From contig JANXMN010000209.1 in assembly GCA_025354605.1 (NCBI GenBank), positions 1 to 34,524 of the forward strand: DNA of 34,524 bases, in the 5' to 3' direction. The notes below the pieces were generated by a model, which had not been told where the DNA came from, did not search any database, and worked only from the letters and a program-made list of their open reading frames with translations. The position numbers were made by a program, and so were the translations under genes. Origin of the DNA: Hymenobacter sp. GTDB lineage: Bacteria > Bacteroidota > Bacteroidia > Cytophagales > Hymenobacteraceae. Positions 16,982 through 23,910 of this stretch are shown here, piece after piece. How positions within the stretch are numbered: the first letter of the stretch is position 1; the number at the start of each line of letters is the position of its first letter.

Positions 16982-18198
16982 CCACGGACACCCTTGTTTC
17001 GCCCCAGGCCGCTACCATCGCGCAGGGTCTGCGCATTCTGGCCCAGATGGCACCCCCCGCCGTAGCCGACCTGTCGCTCTTCACCGGTAAGCTCGGCCAC
17101 GTGCTGCTGTATGCCTACGCCTACAAGCACAGCGGCGCCGACGCCCATTGGCAGCGCCTGACCGAAACCCTGGACGACGTGCTGGCCCAGCTGCAGCCGT
17201 CCTCGTCGGCCCGCCTGCTCACGCAGCCGGGCCTGCTGCCCAATCTGGCAATGGTGCTGCAGGTGCTGCGTACCGACGACATTGCCGACATCGAGCTGGG
17301 CGAAGAAACCCTGACGCAGTTCGACGAGGTGGTGGGCAAGCAGGCGCTGGCCTACATCCGGGGCCGCAACATCGATTTCCTGTACGGGGCCACCGGGGCG
17401 CTGCACTACCTGGGCACCCGGGCCGCCGGGCGGCCGGTGGTGGAAGCCACCCTGCGCGACCTGCTGGCCGCGCTGCTCGAAACGCGGGTGGAAGACGAGC
17501 GGGGCATTCGCTTTTTCAACGCCCACATCAACCACCTCAACGGCAATACCGACATCAACCTGGGGCTGGCCCACGGGCACTGCGGCCTGCTGCTGGTGCT
17601 GCTGCAGCTGCACGAGGCCGGCCTGCTGCAGGATGAAATCGCGCCGCTGGCCGGGCGCATGGTCGACTACCTGCTGAGCCTGGAGCTGCCGCCCGAGCCC
17701 GAAAAAGGCCGGGTGTCGTTTTTCCCGGCCCGCCACGAAGACGGCCGGCCCCTGCACGACCCCCTGAACCGCCAGGCCTACAACAACCGCATGGGCTGGT
17801 GCTACGGCGACCTGAACGTGGTGCAGGTGCTGCACCAAGCCGCGCGGATGCTGGGCCGCCCCGAGCTCGACGCCCTGGCTTGCCGGGTAGGCGCGCACAC
17901 CTGCACGCGCCGCGCCGAGTTCGACTCGGGCATCGACAGCGCGCATCTCTGCCACGGCTCGGCCAGCCTGGCCCTGTACTACCGCCAGCTGTATGCCGCG
18001 CAGCCGCTGCCCTGCTACCGCGAGGCCCACGCCTACTGGAAGCAGGAAACCCTGGACCGGCTGCCCGCTGCCTACGAGCAGGGCGACGAGGCATTTCAGG
18101 CCTCGGGCCTGCTCATGGGCCTGCCCGGCCTGCTGCTCTGGCTGATTACCGAAGAGCTGGGCGAGCCGGTGGCCTGGCCGCAGCTTTTTCTGCTGTAG
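16978..18198 (+). CDS. lanC: Lanthionine synthetase C family protein (LanC cyclase)
   Basis: A 406-aa LanC, which adds Cys thiols to dehydroalanine or dehydrobutyrine to form (methyl)lanthionine rings in the cytosol. All zinc-site residues are present: His199 in LAHGHCG (the catalytic-acid position), Cys275 in GWCYGDL, and Cys325-His326 in LCHGSAS. The start overlaps the upstream LanC-like stop in ATGA, so the two are translationally coupled and probably made in similar amounts. The substrates are presumably the Cys-containing precursor cores at 27390-28542. C-terminus is the usual LMGLPGLLLWL of the toroid. Symbol used generically. Confidence 0.95.
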   Translation: MTTDTLVSPQAATIAQGLRILAQMAPPAVADLSLFTGKLGHVLLYAYAYKHSGADAHWQRLTETLDDVLAQLQPSSSARLLTQPGLLPNLAMVLQVLRTDDIADIELGEETLTQFDEVVGKQALAYIRGRNIDFLYGATGALHYLGTRAAGRPVVEATLRDLLAALLETRVEDERGIRFFNAHINHLNGNTDINLGLAHGHCGLLLVLLQLHEAGLLQDEIAPLAGRMVDYLLSLELPPEPEKGRVSFFPARHEDGRPLHDPLNRQAYNNRMGWCYGDLNVVQVLHQAARMLGRPELDALACRVGAHTCTRRAEFDSGIDSAHLCHGSASLALYYRQLYAAQPLPCYREAHAYWKQETLDRLPAAYEQGDEAFQASGLLMGLPGLLLWLITEELGEPVAWPQLFLL

Positions 18199-18251
18199 CA
18201 GTTCTGAGGGCGGCCATTTTTCTGGTTTTCACTCTTTTCTCCTTCCCGCTT

Positions 18252-19199
18252 ATGAAAGACTTAGCCATTGGACTGCTGGATTTTGGCGTGCGCCGCCTGT
18301 CGATGAACAGCCTGCTGCGCGTGACCGACCTGCTCGACTACGCCGCCCGGGCCGACCAGCTGGGCTTTTCGCGGCTCTGGCTCAGCGAGCACCACATAGG
18401 GTCGGCGCGCCAGGCCTGGGGCAGCCCCACCGTGCTGCTGCCCCTGCTGGCGGGCATGACCAGCCGCATTCGGGTGGGAGTGGCCGGCGTGCTGCTGGGC
18501 ATTCACCAGCCCTACCACGTGGCCGGCGACTACAAGATGCTGCACAACCTGTTCCCGGGCCGCATCGACCTGGGGCTGGCCAATGGCGGCGTGATGCCCA
18601 GCGTGGCCGAGCTAGCCACCGGCGTGGCCGGGATGAACATGCCGCAAGCTTTTGCGGATAACCTGGAAAAGCTGTTTTTCTGCCTGCGCCAGGAAGATGA
18701 GATGGCCAAGCTGGGCACCGTGCTGCCCCCGTTTCGCGGGTCGGTGCCCGACACCTGGGCCCTCACCACCAACATGGGTAAAGCCCTGCCGCGGGCGCTG
18801 CAACACGGCATGAACCTATCGCGCTCCATCTTTCACAAGGGCGCCGACCGGGAGTATCACAAGGCTGCCATGCAGGAGTTCCGCGAGGAGTACCGGGAGC
18901 GGCACGGCAAATACCCGCGCACCAACCTGGTGGTGGCCGGGGCCGTGCACCACACCACGGCCAAGGCCAAGGCGGCGGCGGCCCCCGTCGAGAGCGGCTA
19001 CGACTACAACGTGGTGGGCACGCCGGCCCAGTTTCACGAAACCCTGCTGCAGTTTCAGGAAGACTATGGCTACGACGAAATCATTATTCAGAATGTGGCC
19101 CTGCGGCCCAAAGACCGCGCCCTGGCCCTGGAGCTCTGGAGCGAAATGTTCGACCTGAAAAACCGCGCCATGCTTCCCCTCACCAACACGGTTGCCTAA
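18252..19199 (+). CDS. LLM-class flavin-dependent oxidoreductase
   Basis: A 315-aa luciferase-like (bacterial luciferase TIM-barrel) protein. Start is the ATG at 18252 (MKDLAIGLLDFG), 53 nt after lanC; the ORF-track start lies inside lanC. Typical family phrases are FSRLWLSEHHIG near residue 40, a hydrophobic strand RIRVGVAGVLLG, FPGRIDLGLANG near 100, and GTPAQFHETL near 255. It most likely binds FMN. In other lanthipeptide clusters LLM enzymes (LanJC group, as described for lexapeptide) reduce dehydroamino acids with F420H2, giving D-residues. Whether this one is a reductase or a monooxygenase, and on which residue it works, cannot be told from sequence. Its place between lanC and the exporter supports a tailoring role. 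Confidence 0.9.
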   Translation: MKDLAIGLLDFGVRRLSMNSLLRVTDLLDYAARADQLGFSRLWLSEHHIGSARQAWGSPTVLLPLLAGMTSRIRVGVAGVLLGIHQPYHVAGDYKMLHNLFPGRIDLGLANGGVMPSVAELATGVAGMNMPQAFADNLEKLFFCLRQEDEMAKLGTVLPPFRGSVPDTWALTTNMGKALPRALQHGMNLSRSIFHKGADREYHKAAMQEFREEYRERHGKYPRTNLVVAGAVHHTTAKAKAAAAPVESGYDYNVVGTPAQFHETLLQFQEDYGYDEIIIQNVALRPKDRALALELWSEMFDLKNRAMLPLTNTVA

Positions 19200-19203
19200 A
19201 ACG

Positions 19204-19302
19204 CTGGTTGCCGGTTGCTAGTTTTTGGTTGCTAGTTTCTTGTTTTTAGCTCAATTAGCAACCAGAAACTAGCAACCAGAAACCAGAAACTAACAACCAG
19301 GA
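19204..19302. repeat. Repeat-rich imperfect hairpin between LLM and exporter genes
   Basis: GGTTGCTAGTTT occurs twice in direct orientation (19213-19224, 19227-19238), and its complement AAACTAGCAACC occurs at 19266-19277, with a near copy AAACTAACAACC at 19287-19298. The two halves can pair as a long imperfect hairpin around a short loop near GCTCAATT. It fills the whole gap in an operon that otherwise has overlapping or closely spaced genes. It could attenuate transcription or be an interspersed repeat. Confidence 0.75.
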
Positions 19303-19322
19303 ACCCTTTCCCCTTCCCGCCA

Positions 19323-21509
19323 ATGTCTGCTTTCCCCTATTACCGGCAGCTGGAGACCATGGACTGTGGCCCCACCTGCCTGCGCATGATTGCGCGCTTC
19401 TACGGCAAAAATTTCAGCCTCGAAACCCTGCGCCACAAAACCCGGCGCAGCCGCAGCGGCGTGTCGCTGCTGGGCATCAGCAAGGCGGCCGAGCAGATTG
19501 GCTTCCGCACCGTCGGGGCCAAGGTGAGCTATAGCGCGCTGGAAGGCACGGCCAATCTGCCCTGCATCGCGCACTGGAACCAGGACCATTTCGTGGTCAT
19601 CTACAAAATCAAGCGCGGGCGGGTGTACGTGGCCGACCCCGGCCGCTCGCTGCTCTCGTACCCGAAAAAGGAGTTTCTCGAAAAGTGGCAGATAGCCCAA
19701 ACCCCCGCCGAGGAAGGCATTGTGCTGTTCGTGGAACCCACGCCTTCGTTCTACGCGGTGGAGGAAGAAATCGACTCCTCGATTGGGGTGGCCAAGATTG
19801 TGGCCTACCTGCAGCGCCACCGCAAGTTGTTCTGGCAGCTGTTGCTGGGCCTGCTGGTGGGGGCGCTTATTCAGGGCCTGCTGCCATTTTTTACGCGGGC
19901 CATCGTCGACATCGGCATCAGCACGCGCGACGTGCGCTTCATCTACACTATTCTGGCCGGGCAGCTGCTGCTGTCGGTGGGCCAAACGGCGGTGGAGTTT
20001 ATCCGGGGTTGGATTCTGCTGCATATCAGCACGCGCATCAGCATCGCCATCCTGTCCGACTTTCTGATGAAGCTGCTACGGCTGCCGCTGTCGTTTTTCG
20101 ATGCCACCATCACCGGCGACATCATGCAGCGCATCAACGACCAGCGGCGCATCGAGTCGTTTCTCACCGGCACGCTGCTCAACACCCTGTTTGCGGTGAT
20201 GAGCCTGCTGGTGTTCGGCACGGTGCTCTTCAGCTTCAGCCGGCCCATTTTCGTCATCTTTCTGGCCGGCAGCCTGCTCTACATGGGCTGGGTGCTGTTT
20301 TTTCTGCGTTTCCGCAAGAAGCTTGACTACAAGCGCTTCGACATCGCCAGCCAGTCGCAGAACAATATTATGCAACTGGTGGCAGGCGTGCACGAAATCA
20401 AGCTCAACGACTGCGGCAGCCACAAGCTCTGGGAGTGGGAGCGCATTCAGGCCAAGCTGTTTCACTTCAACACCGAGTCGCTCTCGCTGAGCCAGTACCA
20501 GCAGGTGGGCGCGTTTTTCCTCAACCACACCAAAAACATTCTCATCATCTTTTACGCGGCGCAGGCTGTGCTGCAGGGCACGCTGTCGCTGGGCGAGATG
20601 CTGGCCATTCAATTTATCGTGGGGCAGCTCAACCTGCCCGTCGAGCAGCTCATTCAGTTCAGCCAGAGTGCGCAGGATGCCAAAATCAGCGTCGACCGCC
20701 TCAACGACGTGCACCGCGTGGCCGACGAGGAGCCCGAAGACCAGCTGCTGCTCACCCACCTGCCCGACGACAAAACCATTTCCCTGCGCGACGTGGGCTT
20801 CACCTACCCCGGGGCCGGCAACCGCGCCGTGCTCCAGGGCCTCAACTTCGATATTCCGCAGGGCAAGATAACGGCCATCGTGGGCGACAGCGGCAGCGGC
20901 AAAACCACCATCCTCAAGCTGCTGCTGAAGGTGCAGGTGCCCGAAACCGGCCGCATTGCCATCGAAGACACCGACTACAACGCCATTTCGCACGCCGCCC
21001 TGCGCAAAGACTGCGGCGTGGTGATGCAGGACGGCTACATTTTCTCCGACACTATTGCCAACAACATCATGGTGAGCAGCGAGGAGAAAAACCCCGGTCG
21101 CCTGCTGCACGCCCTACGCATGGCCAACATCGAGCAGTTTGTGAAAGACTCGCCCCTGGGCCTCAATACCAAGATTGGGGCCGACGGCAACGGCGTGAGT
21201 CAGGGCCAGAAGCAGCGCATTCTAATTGCCCGGGCCATCTACAAAAACCCCAGTTACCTCTTCCTCGACGAAGCCACCAACGCCCTGGATGCCAACAACG
21301 AAAAGGTCATCATGAGCAACCTCAACCAGTTTTTTGAGGGGCGCACCGTGGTGGTGGTGGCCCACCGGCTGAGCACCGTGCGCAACGCCGACCAGATTAT
21401 CGTGCTCCAGAAGGGCAAGGTAACTGAGCAGGGCACCCATACCGAGCTGGTGGCCCGGCAGGGGGCGTATTTTCACCTGGTGCGCAACCAGCTCGAACTG
21501 GGCAACTAA
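19323..21509 (+). CDS. lanT: C39-peptidase ABC exporter (LanT type, bifunctional)
   Basis: A 728-aa bifunctional exporter that cleaves the leader after the GG motif and exports the modified core across the inner membrane. Order: C39 peptidase (1-140) with Gln9, catalytic Cys15 in MDCGPTC, His89 in NQDHFVV and Asp105 in VADPGRS; six-helix transmembrane domain (about 160-450); ABC domain with Walker A GDSGSGKTT (about 520), signature VSQGQKQR in place of LSGGQ, Walker B YLFLDEATNALD, and H-loop VVAHRLS. It probably dimerises. The double-Gly leaders (LEGG, FFGG, AGG) encoded downstream fit this enzyme. It follows the LLM gene after the repeat-rich 123-nt gap. Symbol used generically. Confidence 0.95.
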   Translation: MSAFPYYRQLETMDCGPTCLRMIARFYGKNFSLETLRHKTRRSRSGVSLLGISKAAEQIGFRTVGAKVSYSALEGTANLPCIAHWNQDHFVVIYKIKRGRVYVADPGRSLLSYPKKEFLEKWQIAQTPAEEGIVLFVEPTPSFYAVEEEIDSSIGVAKIVAYLQRHRKLFWQLLLGLLVGALIQGLLPFFTRAIVDIGISTRDVRFIYTILAGQLLLSVGQTAVEFIRGWILLHISTRISIAILSDFLMKLLRLPLSFFDATITGDIMQRINDQRRIESFLTGTLLNTLFAVMSLLVFGTVLFSFSRPIFVIFLAGSLLYMGWVLFFLRFRKKLDYKRFDIASQSQNNIMQLVAGVHEIKLNDCGSHKLWEWERIQAKLFHFNTESLSLSQYQQVGAFFLNHTKNILIIFYAAQAVLQGTLSLGEMLAIQFIVGQLNLPVEQLIQFSQSAQDAKISVDRLNDVHRVADEEPEDQLLLTHLPDDKTISLRDVGFTYPGAGNRAVLQGLNFDIPQGKITAIVGDSGSGKTTILKLLLKVQVPETGRIAIEDTDYNAISHAALRKDCGVVMQDGYIFSDTIANNIMVSSEEKNPGRLLHALRMANIEQFVKDSPLGLNTKIGADGNGVSQGQKQRILIARAIYKNPSYLFLDEATNALDANNEKVIMSNLNQFFEGRTVVVVAHRLSTVRNADQIIVLQKGKVTEQGTHTELVARQGAYFHLVRNQLELGN

Positions 21510-21595
21510 GCCCGGCGGCGGGAAGTGCGCGCGCCGCCTTACCTTGCCGCCGCCAACTACCCCGGGCCCCTGGTCCGGACCTTTCCCTACCTGAT

Positions 21596-22711
21596 ATGTT
21601 GGATAAGTCGAAGGGGTTGACGGCCCTGCTTTCCGGTACCAGCGCCAACAAGCGGGCGACGGTGCTGCTGCACATTGCCTTCTGGCTGGTGGCCTACAAC
21701 TGGTTCGTGTTTCAGAGCCGGTGGCTGAGCGGCAACCTGCACCAGGAGGCCACCACGCTCATGGCCCTCACGCGCAATGTGGTGGTGCTGGTTGTCTTCT
21801 ACCTGGTGTCCTATTGCATCAGTCCGCGCCGCTACGTGCGGCTCACCTGGCTGTTGGTGGTGCTGCTGCTGCTGTTTTCGGTGGTGGTGTACGGCTTGCT
21901 GTCGTACTACTTGCTCAACTACATCGATGTGGCGTACCCGGATATGCCGCCGTACTTTAAGAAAATGACGGCCAACATGTCGGCCCAGGGACCCTGGACG
22001 ATGTTTATCAACCTGGACGTGCTGTATTTTCACATCGTTCAGTTGATTATCGCGTTTTTCATCCCGTTCATCATCAAGGCGTTCCGGATTATCTTTCAGA
22101 CCCGCGTGCACAGCATTGCCCTGGAGAAAGACAACCTGAAGCTGGAACTGGACTTTCTGCGCTCGCAAATCAACCCGCATTTCCTGTTCAATACGCTCAA
22201 CAGCGTTTATTCCCTTATCGAGGACAAGGATAAGACAGCGGCTTCCATCGTGCTGTCGCTGTCGCACATGATGCGCTACGCCCTCTACGACTCGTCGTCG
22301 ACGGAGGTGGAGGTGGACAAGGAGCTGGCCTTCATTCAGAACTACGTCGAGATTCAGAGCATCCGGCACCGCCGCCGGCTCGACGTCGACCTCGACATTT
22401 CGCACCAGCTCGGCACCCAGCGCATTCCGCCGCTGCTGCTCATTAACTTTATCGAAAATGCCATCAAGCACGGCATCGACAAGCTGCTGAAAAAGGCCTG
22501 GATACGCATTCAGGCGTATCGCGATGACCAGGGCGCGTTTTGCTTCAGCGTCGTCAATTCCAAGCCCAGCCGCCCCGACGATGAGCACGTCGAGGGCATT
22601 GGCATCAAAAACACCCGCCGCCGGTTGAATATTCTGTACCCCAACGCGCACACGCTGCACATTCGCCAGACCGACACCCAGTACGAAATCATGCTCCGGA
22701 TATGGCAATAG
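21596..22711 (+). CDS. LytS-like sensor histidine kinase
   Basis: A 371-aa membrane histidine kinase of the LytS/YehU (His_kinase, PF06580-type) group. The N-terminal half has about four transmembrane segments (AFWLVAYNWF, VVVLVVFYLVSYC, LLVVLLLLFSVVVYGLLSYYLL, IVQLIIAFFIPFIIKAF) and no large extracytoplasmic domain. The phospho-acceptor motif is LRSQINPHFLFNTLNS, with His195, followed by the N-box LINFIENAIKHGI and a G-box GIGIKNTRRR. It should autophosphorylate and pass phosphate to the adjacent regulator, whose start overlaps its stop by 10 nt. In this context it probably senses a membrane or peptide signal linked to lanthipeptide production; the ligand is unknown. Confidence 0.95.
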   Translation: MLDKSKGLTALLSGTSANKRATVLLHIAFWLVAYNWFVFQSRWLSGNLHQEATTLMALTRNVVVLVVFYLVSYCISPRRYVRLTWLLVVLLLLFSVVVYGLLSYYLLNYIDVAYPDMPPYFKKMTANMSAQGPWTMFINLDVLYFHIVQLIIAFFIPFIIKAFRIIFQTRVHSIALEKDNLKLELDFLRSQINPHFLFNTLNSVYSLIEDKDKTAASIVLSLSHMMRYALYDSSSTEVEVDKELAFIQNYVEIQSIRHRRRLDVDLDISHQLGTQRIPPLLLINFIENAIKHGIDKLLKKAWIRIQAYRDDQGAFCFSVVNSKPSRPDDEHVEGIGIKNTRRRLNILYPNAHTLHIRQTDTQYEIMLRIWQ

Positions 22712-23439
22712 ACAAGCGGCTGACCTGTATTATCATCGACGACGAGCCGCTGGCTCAAGAGCTCCTCGAAAAGTATGCTTCGCGGCTGCCCTCGCTCGAG
22801 CTGCTGGCTATTTTCGACGATGCCGTGGAGGCGTTGAACGGCGTGGAAACCCTGCGCCCCGACGTGATTTTTCTGGATGTAAACATGCCCCAGATGACGG
22901 GCATCGAGTTCCTGCAAACTTTTGCGGCCTACCGGCCGGCGGTGGTGCTCACCACGGCCTATCCCGAATACGCCCTCGAAGGCTACGAGTACAACGTCAC
23001 CGACTTTATTCTGAAGCCCATCACGTTCGAGCGCTTCGCTAAGGCCCTCAACAAGGTGCGCGACCAGCTGCTGCCTCCCGCGCCGGCCCCGGTCCAGGCC
23101 GCCGACGCGCCCGATGGCAAGCGCATGCTGCTCATCAAGGAGAACAAGCGGTTTGTGCGGGTGGCCGTGGGCGACGTACTGTTTGTGGAGGGCATGAAGG
23201 ACTACCTGAAAATCCATACCACCAACAAGGTCATCATCACGCACATGACCATGACCAAGATGGAAAGCATGCTCGACGAGGCCAGCTTTTTGCGGGTGAA
23301 CCGCTCCTACATCGTGCAGAAAGCGGCCGTGCGGGCCATCAATGGCAACGTTATCGAAACCATCAACAACGTGGAGCTGCCCATTGGGGTGAATTACCGC
23401 GAGGTAATCCGCAAGATTACCGAGAAGGGCGTGCTGTAG
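22702..23439 (+). CDS. LytTR-family response regulator
   Basis: A 245-aa response regulator: receiver domain (about 5-120) with acidic pocket IIIDDEPLAQ, phospho-acceptor Asp59 in IFLDVNMP, conserved Thr in VVLTTAYPE and Lys in FILKPITFERF; then a Pro/Ala linker and a LytTR DNA-binding domain (about 145-245; DVLFVEGMKDYLKIHT, FLRVNRSYIV). It is overlapped by the kinase gene and forms a two-component pair with it. It likely binds promoters of the cluster, by analogy to AgrA/ComE-like regulators; no binding site could be found by eye. The stop lies 6 nt from the stop of the convergent HlyD-like gene. Confidence 0.95.
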   Translation: MAIDKRLTCIIIDDEPLAQELLEKYASRLPSLELLAIFDDAVEALNGVETLRPDVIFLDVNMPQMTGIEFLQTFAAYRPAVVLTTAYPEYALEGYEYNVTDFILKPITFERFAKALNKVRDQLLPPAPAPVQAADAPDGKRMLLIKENKRFVRVAVGDVLFVEGMKDYLKIHTTNKVIITHMTMTKMESMLDEASFLRVNRSYIVQKAAVRAINGNVIETINNVELPIGVNYREVIRKITEKGVL

Positions 23440-23445
23440 GCCCGC

Positions 23446-23910
23446 CTACCGGGCCAGGAACTTGGCCAGCAGCGACTGCCGCCGCAGCATGATGCGGGCC
23501 GTGCCCGAAAACGACGGGTAGAGGGCCGCGCCGGCGAGCGGGGCCAGCGTTATCACCACCGGGTGCTGCTGCTGCCGGGCCGTGGGCTCCACCCGGAGCA
23601 CGCGGCCCGTAAGGCGGGTGTCGCCCAGCTCGTGCACCTGCAGCTGCACGGCCTGCCCCGGGCGCACGGCCGCGTACTGCTCGCGGCCAATGGTGCCCAG
23701 CGCCAGCAGGCGGCCCGGGCCGGCAGCAGTCGGCGGGGCGGCCGCCAGGGTCACGTCAGTCGTCACAAATTCCGGGTACTGAAACCACGCCGTGAAGCCC
23801 AGCAGCACCACGAGCAGGCCGATAATTATCAGGTTGCCCCAGCGTAGCACCAGGCTGGGCCGGGTGAGCATGATTTCCTTGATGTCGTTGTGGAGGTAGT
23901 TGTCAGACAT
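23446..23910 (-). CDS. Short HlyD-like membrane-anchored protein (hairpin region missing)
   Basis: About 154 aa from the ATG at 23910 (MSDNYLHNDIKEIM); an alternative ATG two codons upstream (23916) is possible. The start overlaps the end of lanB, so it is translationally coupled. It has a cytoplasmic N-tail, one transmembrane segment (LIIIGLLVVLLGFTAWF) then a beta-strand-rich stretch ending in SGTARIMLRRQSLLAKFL, like the tail of Bacteroidota HlyD-type adaptors. The lipoyl and coiled-coil hairpin regions normally lying between are missing; usual length is 350-450 aa. It may still support the C39 exporter, or be a non-functional remnant. The ORF track extends the start into lanB without justification. 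Confidence 0.7.
   Translation of the reverse strand: MSDNYLHNDIKEIMLTRPSLVLRWGNLIIIGLLVVLLGFTAWFQYPEFVTTDVTLAAAPPTAAGPGRLLALGTIGREQYAAVRPGQAVQLQVHELGDTRLTGRVLRVEPTARQQQHPVVITLAPLAGAALYPSFSGTARIMLRRQSLLAKFLAR

Noticed and set aside
21587-22708. 373-aa minus-strand ORF opposite the kinase
   Set aside because: His/Gln/Val-rich antisense reading; the plus-strand kinase motifs are clear.
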